Assembly: GCA_003212275.1 (NCBI GenBank)
Contig: QCQE01000007.1
Location: 1-55,066 of the forward strand
Length of the DNA stretch: 55,066 bases
Source of the DNA: Pelagibacteraceae bacterium AG-447-N18
GTDB taxonomy: Bacteria > Pseudomonadota > Alphaproteobacteria > Pelagibacterales > Pelagibacteraceae
Reading direction: 5' to 3'
A model generated the notes under the pieces. It searched no databases. It was given only the letters and a program-made list of their open reading frames with translations, and had not been told where the DNA came from. This document shows, one piece after another, positions 27,778 to 35,706 of the stretch; the stretch's first letter is position 1; every line of letters begins with the position of its first letter. Position numbers and translations under genes: made by a program.

Positions 27778-29232
27778 ATGTCAGTAAATATAAAAATCGA
27801 CCCATATGGTTTTAGAGAGTATGACGCTCGATGGTTGTATGAAAAAGACATAAATCTCCTAGGCATAACGAATCTTGGCAAAGGACTAGGAACACAAATT
27901 ACAAAACAAACAAATAAAACTAATCCAAAAGTAATTGTTGGTCATGATTATCGGTCATATAGCGAAGATATAAAAGCAGCGCTTAAAAAAGGTTTAGTTT
28001 CAACAGGTTGCTATGTTGAAGATGTAGGTTTGTCTTTGTCTCCGATGGTTTACTTTGCACAATTCCATTTTAATTCTGATGCTGTTGCAATGGTAACTGC
28101 AAGTCATAACGACAATGGTTGGACAGGTGTAAAAATGGGTATTAGGAAAGGATTAACACATGCACCTGAAGAAATGAGAGAATTAAAAGAAATAACATTA
28201 AGTGAAAACTTTGTAAACGGACAAGGTCAGGAAAAAAAAATAGAAAATTTTCAAGATTTATATAAACAAAGCTTAATAGATAAGAATAAAATCAAAAAAA
28301 AAATTAAAGCAGTGGTAGCATGTGGCAATGGAACTGCAGGAATTTTTGCTCCTGATATTTTGCGTGGAATTGGTTGTGAGGTAATAGAACTTGATTGTAA
28401 TTTAGACTGGACCTACCCTAATTATAATCCTAATCCAGAAGACTTAAAGATGTTACATGCAATTTCTAATGCTGTTAAAAAAAATAATGCTGATATCGGG
28501 TTTGGATTTGATGGTGATGGTGATAGAGTAGGAGTAATTGATAATGAAGGGAATGAAATATTTTCAGATAAAATAGGATTATTAATTGCAAGAAGTTTAT
28601 CAAATAAATATAAAAATTCAGTTTTTGTAGTGGATGTAAAGTCAACAGGATTGTATGCGAATGATAAATTATTAAATTCTAATAAATGTAAAACAATTTA
28701 TTGGAAAACTGGCCATTCACATATCAAAAGAAAAGTTAGCAATGAAAATGCTTTAGCTGGATTTGAAAAAAGTGGACACTTTTTTTTTAATCAACCTTTG
28801 GGTTACGGGTATGACGATGGTATCAATTCAGCAATCCAAGTTTGTCATATGTTAGATAATCAGAACAAAAAAATGAATGAAATGATTAAAGAAATTCCGA
28901 AAACTTTTCAAACACCTACTATGGCTCCTTATTGCAAGGATGAGGAAAAATATGCTTTGGTCGATAAAATTGTTAAAGATATTGAAAAAATTAAAAATGA
29001 AAAAATTAAAATAGATGGCCAAGAAATTGATGAAATTTTAACAATAAATGGTGTCAGATTTTCATTTAAAGATGGCTCGTGGGGTTTAATTAGAGCCTCC
29101 TCTAATAAACCTTCGTTAGTAATTGTAACAGAGAGTCCTACATCCGATGATAGAAAATTAAAAATATTTAGATTTATAGATTCTTTACTTCAAAAAACAG
29201 GTAAAATTGGAAAATACGACCAAAAAATTTAA
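27778..29232 (+). CDS. Phosphomannomutase/phosphoglucomutase
   Basis: A 484-residue alpha-D-phosphohexomutase. VTASHNDNGWTGVK carries the phosphoserine, GFGFDGDGDRVGVID the Mg-binding DGDGDR loop, and GFEKSGHFFF the sugar-binding loop. The C-terminal RASSNKPSLVIVTES is the phosphate-binding domain. It interconverts mannose or glucose 1- and 6-phosphates for surface polysaccharide and nucleotide-sugar synthesis. The usual TASHNP reads TASHND. It stands alone and meets the charged-helix gene tail to tail with no gap. Confidence 0.88.
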   Translation: MSVNIKIDPYGFREYDARWLYEKDINLLGITNLGKGLGTQITKQTNKTNPKVIVGHDYRSYSEDIKAALKKGLVSTGCYVEDVGLSLSPMVYFAQFHFNSDAVAMVTASHNDNGWTGVKMGIRKGLTHAPEEMRELKEITLSENFVNGQGQEKKIENFQDLYKQSLIDKNKIKKKIKAVVACGNGTAGIFAPDILRGIGCEVIELDCNLDWTYPNYNPNPEDLKMLHAISNAVKKNNADIGFGFDGDGDRVGVIDNEGNEIFSDKIGLLIARSLSNKYKNSVFVVDVKSTGLYANDKLLNSNKCKTIYWKTGHSHIKRKVSNENALAGFEKSGHFFFNQPLGYGYDDGINSAIQVCHMLDNQNKKMNEMIKEIPKTFQTPTMAPYCKDEEKYALVDKIVKDIEKIKNEKIKIDGQEIDEILTINGVRFSFKDGSWGLIRASSNKPSLVIVTESPTSDDRKLKIFRFIDSLLQKTGKIGKYDQKI

Positions 29233-30303
29233 TTAATCATTCTTTTCTTCAGGCTCGTTTTTACTTGATGAATTGTCACTATAAAATTTTTTAATTAATT
29301 CTTCTTCCTTTTTTTTTTGCTCTAAATCAAATTTTTCTTCCCACTCCTTCAATCTTCTTTCTTCCTCTTGAATTCTTTGTTCTTCATCTAATTTCTGTTT
29401 TATCTCTCTTTCTTTTTCCTCCTCAACTCTTTTTTGCTCTTCTGCCTCTTTTCTTAATTCTTCTGTTCTTTCATGTTCTTCTTTTTGACGTAAAAATCTC
29501 TCCTCTTCCTCAGCTTTAATTTTTTCCTCTTTAAGTCTTAATTCTTCCTCTTTAACCCTTTGTTCTGCTTGCTCCTTTAAAATTTGCCTTTCTATCTCTT
29601 TTTGTCTCTCATTTTCGATCTCTTTTAGTCTAATTTCTGACTCCTTAAGTTTTTCCTCCTCATATTTTAATCTTTTAGCTGCTTCTCGTGTTCTTTGTTC
29701 CTCATCTAATCTTTTTTGTCTTTCTATTTCATTAAGTCTAATTTGTTCTTGTCTTTCTCTTTCTTTTTCTTCTCTTAATTGTTGTGCCCTGATTTCTTTT
29801 TCTTTTAAAGCTTGTTCTTTTGCTTTTATTTTTTCTTCCCTTTCTCTTTGTCTCTCTAACATTCTTAATCTAAGTTCTTCCTCTTTAATCTTTCTGGCAT
29901 CCTCTCTAATTTTTCTAGCTTCCTCATCTTTAATTTTTTGTTGTTCAATTAATATTCTTTTAGCTTCGATTTTTTTTCTTTTTTCCTCATTTTTTTTTAT
30001 TTGCTTTTCGTTTTCAATAATCAGCCTTCTTTGTTCAAGAATTTGTTTTTTTTCCTCTTTTATTCTCTCTTCCTTTTCTCTTTGAGCTTGTTTTTTTTGT
30101 AACTCTAATTCTCTTTTTTCATTAATAATTCTTTGTTTTTCAGACCTCTCTTTGCTTATTTTTCTTTCTTTTTGGAGTTTTTTATAAAAATTCTCTAATT
30201 TATTTTTACCTTGTTCAATGAAATTAAATGGGTTCATATCAAATTTACCCTTCTTACTATCTCGACTATTAGGTTTATTGTTATCCCTTTTTTTTTGAGC
30301 CAT
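29233..30303 (-). CDS. Very long charged-helix (Lys/Glu/Arg-rich) protein, unknown function
   Basis: About 356 residues from the ATG at 30303 (MAQKKRDNN). A TTG at 30378 would add 25 mostly hydrophobic residues without a ribosome-binding site, so I did not use it. After a short basic, polar head (about 1-40) the protein is almost entirely K, E, R, Q, I and L in patterns such as EEK, RQRE and KEEELRLK to about residue 335, then a polar acidic tail. Prolines and glycines are nearly absent, so a continuous coiled coil or single alpha-helix some 40 nm long is expected. There is no membrane anchor or signal peptide, unlike TolA. Function unknown. Confidence 0.7.
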   Translation of the reverse strand: MAQKKRDNNKPNSRDSKKGKFDMNPFNFIEQGKNKLENFYKKLQKERKISKERSEKQRIINEKRELELQKKQAQREKEERIKEEKKQILEQRRLIIENEKQIKKNEEKRKKIEAKRILIEQQKIKDEEARKIREDARKIKEEELRLRMLERQREREEKIKAKEQALKEKEIRAQQLREEKERERQEQIRLNEIERQKRLDEEQRTREAAKRLKYEEEKLKESEIRLKEIENERQKEIERQILKEQAEQRVKEEELRLKEEKIKAEEEERFLRQKEEHERTEELRKEAEEQKRVEEEKEREIKQKLDEEQRIQEEERRLKEWEEKFDLEQKKKEEELIKKFYSDNSSSKNEPEEKND

Positions 30304-30396
30304 ATTAAAAGGTAACACTATTTTAATTATTTTAAATATAAACCATGTGTTTAAATTGAGGTTTTTTGAATATTTCAATTTTTACGTGCACAATAA

Positions 30397-30493
30397 GATA
30401 ATTTTTTTAAAAAAATATTTTGATTCGCAAGAAGAATCGAATAATTTTTTGCTTATGGGTGGTAGAGGGAGACTGAAGCCACCCTTTTTTTTT
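30397..30493 (+). ncRNA. Candidate small structured RNA with intrinsic terminator
   Basis: A plus-strand signal between two minus-strand genes. TTCAAT (30374-30379), 17 bp and GATAAT (30397-30402) resemble a promoter. A hairpin GATTC/GAATC (30422-30426 with 30434-30438) has a 7-nt loop whose GCAAGAA can pair with TTTTTGC at 30446-30452, a possible pseudoknot. GGGTGG/CCACCC (30457-30462 with 30479-30484) is followed at once by nine T, a textbook intrinsic terminator on this strand only. The transcript would be about 85 nt. No coding frame is evident and I do not recognise a known family. Confidence 0.4.
30457..30493 (+). terminator. Intrinsic terminator, plus strand
   Basis: A six-pair all-GC/GU-rich stem GGGTGG...CCACCC around a 16-nt loop, then nine T at 30485-30493. 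The T run overlaps the stop codon of the minus-strand gene at 30492. On the minus strand the hairpin is followed by ATAAGC, not by T, so it points to a plus-strand transcript. Confidence 0.5.
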
Positions 30494-31142
30494 AGTACTT
30501 TTTATTCTTTATAACTTTGTATTCAAAATTTTGAGTTGTTTCATTTACACTAATTAGTTTAGCGCCATTTTTTATATGAAATTTATAAGCCATATCTGTT
30601 AAAGGAGATAAAGTAACTAATCTGTTGAGATGATTTGATTTTTTAATTTTGTTAAATACTTCTTTGACAATTAATTTACCACCACCTTTTTTTTTAGACC
30701 AAACAGTATAGGCGATTGCAATTTTACCTACAGTCTGTCCTCTTAGAGTGCTCTGTAGATGAGCATCTTGACTCATAATATCTAGCTCTTCTACAGACTT
30801 TGGTATTTCATTCGTATAAGCAAAACACATGACAGCATGGATTTCTCTTTTATACTTAACCCCAAAAATTTTTCTTCCATAACTTCTTCTAAAATTATTA
30901 TCAAGTTCTGGTCTTACAGGATCTTCTTTGGTATTACATTCTTTCAACTCAACTAACTCTGCGCCTTTAACCCAATCAAAAAAATTACCAATATTTTTAC
31001 CTATAATTTGTTTATTTTTTCTAAATCTTGCTTTTATTCTTGGCTTAAATTTCTTAGCTCTCTTTGAATAGTTTTTAATAGAACCATCTTTCAAATATTT
31101 AGCTACAAGTTTTTCTTTAACAACTTTGATAATTTCTCTCAT
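30492..31142 (-). CDS. Unknown protein, possible GNAT-like fold
   Basis: A 216-residue soluble protein that I do not recognise by name. The first 55 residues are very basic (K/R-rich, KYLKDGS...KFKPRIKARFRKN). The rest resembles a GNAT acetyltransferase: AVMCFAYTNEIP as central strands, VGKIAIAYTVWSKKKGGGKLI as a strand plus pyrophosphate-type loop, and RLVTLSPLTDMAYKFHIKNGAKLI as the C-terminal helix and strand. The TLSP phrase also occurs in the GNAT half of malonyl-CoA decarboxylase. It lies 13 bp downstream of the TauE/SafE pair. The call is a guess from pattern, not a family match. Confidence 0.45.
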   Translation of the reverse strand: MREIIKVVKEKLVAKYLKDGSIKNYSKRAKKFKPRIKARFRKNKQIIGKNIGNFFDWVKGAELVELKECNTKEDPVRPELDNNFRRSYGRKIFGVKYKREIHAVMCFAYTNEIPKSVEELDIMSQDAHLQSTLRGQTVGKIAIAYTVWSKKKGGGKLIVKEVFNKIKKSNHLNRLVTLSPLTDMAYKFHIKNGAKLISVNETTQNFEYKVIKNKKY

Positions 31143-31155
31143 AATTTTAGATTAA

Positions 31156-31989
31156 TTATAAACTAAAATATCTAAATATAAAAATTGTCCCAATAACATA
31201 GAGAAAAACTCCAAACATTCTTTGAGCTTTAATTTTACTCATTTTATGTACTGTATTAACTCCTACTCTTGCCATTATAGTTGTTATTGGAATAAATATT
31301 AAAAAAGCTGGGATATTTACAAAACCAATGCTTAAAGGCAAACTAACATCTAAATAAAGTCCAGTTGAAAAAAATCCTATTGTACCAGAAATGGAAATAA
31401 CCCAACCGATAGCAGCGGCACTACCAATGGCTTTTGTAATTGGATATCCAAAAAATCTTAATATAGGAACATTCATCATTGCACCTGTAATACCCATGGG
31501 TGCAGAAATTGAACCAGATATAAATCCTAAAATAGCTTTGGAAAAAAAACCAAAACTAGGTTTGATTTTATTGGAATTTTCTTGTTGTAAAAGCAAGTAA
31601 GCACCAAAAATGAAAACAACAATTGAAAAAAAAAGAACTAAATATTTTGTTTTTAAAATAGCTGCTAGAAAGGATCCAAAAAAAACTCCTAAAATAACAA
31701 AAAATCCAAAAATTCTTAAAATACTTAAATCAACTGCATTATGTTTTCTGTGTGTAAGAACTGAGGCTGTAGAGGTAAATATTGTTATGAAAAATGCAGT
31801 ACCAACAGCTAAGTGCATTGTGTAATCCTCTGTGAGATTTAAAAAATCAAATATAAAAAAAAGAAATGGGACTGATATTAAGCCACCTCCTATCCCAAAA
31901 AGTCCGGCAAAAAAACCAACTGGTACAGCAGCCATGACCATCAAAATAATTAAATAAAAGTAATTTAAATTTGTAAGGGAGTCGGTCAA
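31156..31989 (-). CDS. TauE/SafE (TSUP) family membrane transporter, copy 2
   Basis: A 277-residue membrane protein with about eight segments. The repeated glycine-rich motif GFFAGLFGIGGGLISVPFLF (first half) and SAPMGITGAMMNVPILRFFG (second half) identifies the TSUP family, which exports or imports sulfite, sulfoacetate, taurine-derived anions or other organosulfur/organic anions. It is a paralogue of the gene directly upstream (11-bp gap), sharing AVDLSILRIFGFF and the VLFFSI stretch. The substrate is not determinable. Confidence 0.8.
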   Translation of the reverse strand: MTDSLTNLNYFYLIILMVMAAVPVGFFAGLFGIGGGLISVPFLFFIFDFLNLTEDYTMHLAVGTAFFITIFTSTASVLTHRKHNAVDLSILRIFGFFVILGVFFGSFLAAILKTKYLVLFFSIVVFIFGAYLLLQQENSNKIKPSFGFFSKAILGFISGSISAPMGITGAMMNVPILRFFGYPITKAIGSAAAIGWVISISGTIGFFSTGLYLDVSLPLSIGFVNIPAFLIFIPITTIMARVGVNTVHKMSKIKAQRMFGVFLYVIGTIFIFRYFSL

Positions 31990-32000
31990 TTTTTATATTT

Positions 32001-32837
32001 TTAGTTTATACTTAAATACTCGATAAACGATCGTATTGATACTAAAATTAAAAATATCCCAAAAATTTTACTGAGTAACTTCTTATCAATTTTATGAACA
32101 ACTTTAGCTCCTATTCGAGCCATAAACATAGTAACAGGTACAAATACTGCAAAGCCTAATAAATTTATGTAACCAACGCTATAAGGGGTATTTACATTAT
32201 CAATTATTCTACCACCAGTTATCATTGTAATAGTTCCTGCTACAGCAATCAAAAATCCAACTGCAGCCGCTGTACCTATTGATTTTCTAATGTCATATCC
32301 AAAAGTCCTCATAAAGGGAACCATTAAAGACCCACCTCCAATACCTAAAGGCACAGATATAAATCCGATAATTACACCAGAAATATTTTTTACTAAGGCT
32401 GAAATTTGTTTTGGGTTATCTACCAGTTTTTCTCTTAAAAAAATAAAAAACAATCCAACCATTAGTGCAAAGATTGAAAAAAATAAAACTAATGCAGGAG
32501 TTTTTAAATTCACAGCCAAGAAAGTTCCACCAATAACACCTACTAAAATAAAAACTCCAAATGATCTGACCATTTTAAAATCAACAGCATCATACTCTTT
32601 ATGGGTCATTGTTGAAATGATTGAAGTTGGAATAATTATTGCGAGTGATGTTCCAACTGAAAGATGCATTCTCGTAACGATATCGAAATCCAAAACAGTA
32701 AAAGCATAATAAAGTGCAGGAACCATTACAATACCACCACCTACTCCCAACAATCCAGCCATGAAACCTGCTCCTGCAGCCGCGACTGCTAAAACAAATA
32801 ATAAATTTATTAATTCAGCAGTAGCAATTGTTTCCAT
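32001..32837 (-). CDS. TauE/SafE (TSUP) family membrane transporter, copy 1
   Basis: A 278-residue polytopic membrane protein. FMAGLLGVGGGIVMVPALYY and SVPLGIGGGSLMVPFMRTFG are the two inverted-repeat glycine motifs of TSUP. THKEYDAVDFKMVRSFGVF matches the same region of its downstream neighbour. The start shares one base with the dusA stop (TAATG). It belongs to the dctP-dctQ-dctM-dusA run, so it may move a product or sulfur anion linked to the TRAP substrate, though this is inference. Confidence 0.82.
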   Translation of the reverse strand: METIATAELINLLFVLAVAAAGAGFMAGLLGVGGGIVMVPALYYAFTVLDFDIVTRMHLSVGTSLAIIIPTSIISTMTHKEYDAVDFKMVRSFGVFILVGVIGGTFLAVNLKTPALVLFFSIFALMVGLFFIFLREKLVDNPKQISALVKNISGVIIGFISVPLGIGGGSLMVPFMRTFGYDIRKSIGTAAAVGFLIAVAGTITMITGGRIIDNVNTPYSVGYINLLGFAVFVPVTMFMARIGAKVVHKIDKKLLSKIFGIFLILVSIRSFIEYLSIN

Positions 32838-33841
32838 TATGAACTTACTTGATTGGCTTTTTCATTATTTTGAACAATAGTCATAATGTGTTTTGCCTTT
32901 TGAAAATCAGAATCTCTCGCCATCATATTATCACTTAAATATCTTTTCCAATCTTTGGAACCTACCTGACCATGGTATAAACCAACTGTGTGTCTCATTA
33001 TGTGATTTACTTTAGTTCCCTTCTTTACTTCATCATCCAAATATTCTAGAAGTTTTTTAACGACTTCTTCTCTTGAAGGATTATCATTTGTTTTGAATAT
33101 TTCTTTTTCAATTTCAACCAGCGAATATGGATTTTGGTAGATGGACCTACCAATCATTACTCCGTCACAAAATTTCATGTGATTATTTATTTCGCTTACT
33201 TTCGTTATACCACCATTTATAATTATTTCTAAATCTGGATTTGCTTTTTTAATCTCATAAACCATGTTGTAATTTAATTTTGGAATATTCAAATTCTGCT
33301 TTGGTGATAATCCAGAAAGCATTGCTTTTCTTGCATGTAAAATAAATGTTTTTGTACCTACGTCTCTTAATTTGTGAACAAAATTATTAAGATATTCAAA
33401 ATCTTCGACATCATCAAAACCTATACGAGTTTTAGCTGTTACAGGAATTTTACATACTTTGACCATAGAATGAATACATTCCGCTACTAGGTCTGGTTCC
33501 TTCATTAGACATGCGCCGAACTTATTTTTTTGAACCTTTTTACTTGGACACCCAAGATTAATATTTATTTCATCATAACCCATGTCCTCTGCAATTTTTG
33601 CAACCTCTGCTAATTCATTTTTATCAGATCCACCAACCTGTAAAGCTAAAGGTTTTTCCTCTGGACTAAATGATAAAATTTTATTTCTATCTCCATGAAT
33701 TGCTGATTTAGTGGCGACCATCTCAGTATAGAGCATTACATTTTTACTCATTAATCTGAGAAAAAAACGATCGTGCCTATCAGTACAATCCATCATTGGA
33801 GCGACTGAAACTTTTCTATTAATTTTTTGTTTAGTATCCAA
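32837..33841 (-). CDS. dusA: tRNA-dihydrouridine synthase A
   Basis: About 334 residues. An FMN enzyme that reduces uridines 20/20a in the tRNA D-loop. VSVAPMMDCTDRHDRFF is the DusA opening, INLGCPSKKVQKNKFGACLM holds the catalytic cysteine, TAKTRIGFDD and HARKAMLSGLSPKQN are substrate and FMN loops, and IINGGI the phosphate site. I prefer the TTG at 33841 because it places the start just before the conserved core, overlapping the dctM stop by 11 bp. An ATG at 33880 would add 13 residues inside dctM. Its position within a transporter operon is unusual. Confidence 0.88.
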   Translation of the reverse strand: MDTKQKINRKVSVAPMMDCTDRHDRFFLRLMSKNVMLYTEMVATKSAIHGDRNKILSFSPEEKPLALQVGGSDKNELAEVAKIAEDMGYDEININLGCPSKKVQKNKFGACLMKEPDLVAECIHSMVKVCKIPVTAKTRIGFDDVEDFEYLNNFVHKLRDVGTKTFILHARKAMLSGLSPKQNLNIPKLNYNMVYEIKKANPDLEIIINGGITKVSEINNHMKFCDGVMIGRSIYQNPYSLVEIEKEIFKTNDNPSREEVVKKLLEYLDDEVKKGTKVNHIMRHTVGLYHGQVGSKDWKRYLSDNMMARDSDFQKAKHIMTIVQNNEKANQVSS

Positions 33842-35162
33842 GTGCTTTACCCATGATTTTATCAGGTAACCATGTAACAATTTCAGGAAAAATACATAGA
33901 ATTAAAATAGCTAATGCCATAATTATCATGAAAGGAATAGAGCCTTTTAAAATTTCAGACAAACTTACATCTGGGGTAATGCCCTTTATAATATAAAGAT
34001 TTAATCCTACAGGAGGTGTTATCAATCCTATTTCCATATTGATAGTAAATACTATTGCAAACCAATAAGGATCAAATCCTAAAGTTGTTATTACGGGCAA
34101 CAAAATTGCAGAGGTCATAACAATCACTGCAACAGGAGGTAAAAAGAAACCAGCGATCAAAAGAAATATATTAATTAAAATAAATACAACCCACTTATTT
34201 GAACTTAACTCAACCATACTTTGGGCTAAAGATTGAGTTACGTACAATTGTGAAAGAGTGAATGCAAAAAGATATGAAGCTGCAATAATAAACATTATCA
34301 TTACACTTTCCTTCATTGATACTTTAACAATATTCCAAATCTTTTTTGGTTGATAAATTTTGTAAACAACGGCTATTAAGACAAAAACTAAGAACGCTCC
34401 AACACCAGATGCTTCCGACGGAGTTGCAACCCCACCATATAAAACATATAAAACTCCAGCAATAATTGCTAGGAATGGCAGGATTCTAGGTAATACTTCA
34501 AGTTTTTCTTTCAATGTTGGCTTTACCCTGTTTCGTAAAGCTTTTGCAGCATCTTTATCTATAAAATAACTATGAATAAGTGCCCAAATTGCAAACATAC
34601 CTGCCAACATGAAACCTGGCACCAATCCACATAAAAACAATCTTCCAATTGATGTTCCGGTTGCAATTCCATAAACAATTAAAACAATGCTTGGAGGAAT
34701 TAAAACTCCTAATGTTCCACCTGCTGCTATAGTTCCAGTAGCTATTTGATCTGAGTAGCCCCTTTTTCTCATTTCGGGTATTCCCATAGTTCCAATAGCT
34801 GCACAAGTTGCAGGACTTGATCCACTTAATGCCGCAAAAATTGAACATGCTCCTATATTAGAAATAACTAGTCCACCTGGTACTCTCCAAAGCCATCTAT
34901 CTAATCCTGTGTATAAATCTTTACCTGCAGGAGAGTTAGCGACTGCCATTCCCATTAAAATAAACATTGGTATTGAAAGTAAAACAAATGAATTTAAACC
35001 AGCAAAGAATGTTTCAGCAAAAACATCAAGCATTTGAAAACCTTCAAATGATACTAAAAGAACTATCGACACAAAACTCAAACCAAAAGCAATTGGAATT
35101 CCAGAAAAAAGCACCAGCAAAGTAAAAACTGCAACGATTAAAGCTATTATTAATGGGTCCAT
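33831..35162 (-). CDS. dctM: TRAP transporter large permease DctM
   Basis: A 443-residue protein with about 12 membrane segments, the main sodium-coupled channel of a TRAP transporter. LSIPMFILMGMAVANSPAGKDLY, GSSPATCAAIGTMGIPEM, AAGGTLGVLIPPSIVLIVYG and the matching second half GLITPPVGLNLYIIKG show the duplicated DctM architecture. It follows dctQ with a TAATG junction. The transported acid is unknown. Confidence 0.93.
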   Translation of the reverse strand: MDPLIIALIVAVFTLLVLFSGIPIAFGLSFVSIVLLVSFEGFQMLDVFAETFFAGLNSFVLLSIPMFILMGMAVANSPAGKDLYTGLDRWLWRVPGGLVISNIGACSIFAALSGSSPATCAAIGTMGIPEMRKRGYSDQIATGTIAAGGTLGVLIPPSIVLIVYGIATGTSIGRLFLCGLVPGFMLAGMFAIWALIHSYFIDKDAAKALRNRVKPTLKEKLEVLPRILPFLAIIAGVLYVLYGGVATPSEASGVGAFLVFVLIAVVYKIYQPKKIWNIVKVSMKESVMIMFIIAASYLFAFTLSQLYVTQSLAQSMVELSSNKWVVFILINIFLLIAGFFLPPVAVIVMTSAILLPVITTLGFDPYWFAIVFTINMEIGLITPPVGLNLYIIKGITPDVSLSEILKGSIPFMIIMALAILILCIFPEIVTWLPDKIMGKALGY

Positions 35163-35656
35163 TAATTATAATCCTTGTCGTCAGTAAGTTTTATAATTTC
35201 AGCTATATATTGAAGAATCATTAGTATAGCACCTAAAGCCATTGAAGAATATGGTATCCATAAAGGTGGATCCCAAACTGTTCCAGTCGAATAATTTTTT
35301 GTAAATGCTTCTTCAACCATTAAAAATCCAAAATAAAATAAAATTAGAAAAAATAATAAACTTAATAAGGAAGTAAAAATTTTTAAGCGAATGATATTTT
35401 TTTTAGATAGAAAATCATAAATCCATTCCATACTAACGTGAGCTTTTTCACTAAGCACATACACACTTCCTATGAAAGTTGATGCAACTAATAACATGGT
35501 AACTAATTCTGTTTGCCAAGTAATTGCTCTTTGAAAAAAATATCTCTCAAAAACTAGCTCTACAATTACTAAAATTGATAATAGCAAAGCCAATACAGCA
35601 AAAGCACCACAAGCTTTTGCTATAAAATCACAAAATTTAAGATATTTTTTTTTCAT
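35162..35656 (-). CDS. dctQ: TRAP transporter small permease DctQ
   Basis: A 164-residue protein with four membrane segments. FERYFFQRAITWQTELVTMLLVASTFIGSVYVLSEKAHVSMEW is the DctQ core around the EL-T and AHV motifs. It bridges the binding protein DctP and DctM. The ATG lies just after the terminator-like hairpin that follows dctP. Its only ribosome-binding sequence, AGGGG, is in the 3' arm of that hairpin, seven bases before the ATG. Confidence 0.88.
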   Translation of the reverse strand: MKKKYLKFCDFIAKACGAFAVLALLLSILVIVELVFERYFFQRAITWQTELVTMLLVASTFIGSVYVLSEKAHVSMEWIYDFLSKKNIIRLKIFTSLLSLLFFLILFYFGFLMVEEAFTKNYSTGTVWDPPLWIPYSSMALGAILMILQYIAEIIKLTDDKDYN

Positions 35657-35661
35657 AAAAA

Positions 35662-35692
35662 AACCCCTATTTAATTAGAATAAATAGGGGTT
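35662..35692 (-). terminator. dctP-dctQ intercistronic hairpin: attenuator and hidden RBS
   Basis: A perfect 12-bp stem AACCCCTATTTA/TAAATAGGGGTT around a 7-nt loop, followed on the minus strand by a run of seven T that includes the last stem bases. It lies 14 bases after the dctP stop and ends just before the dctQ ATG. It should stop part of the transcripts, favouring dctP, and its 3' arm contains the dctQ Shine-Dalgarno sequence AGGGG. Confidence 0.8.
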
Positions 35693-35706
35693 CTTTATAT
35701 ATTATT

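Noticed and set aside
29233..30378. KE-rich coding region as a DNA tandem repeat or a TolA homologue
   Set aside because: The bias is in amino-acid composition with no fixed repeat unit, and there is no N-terminal membrane anchor or TolA C-terminal domain.
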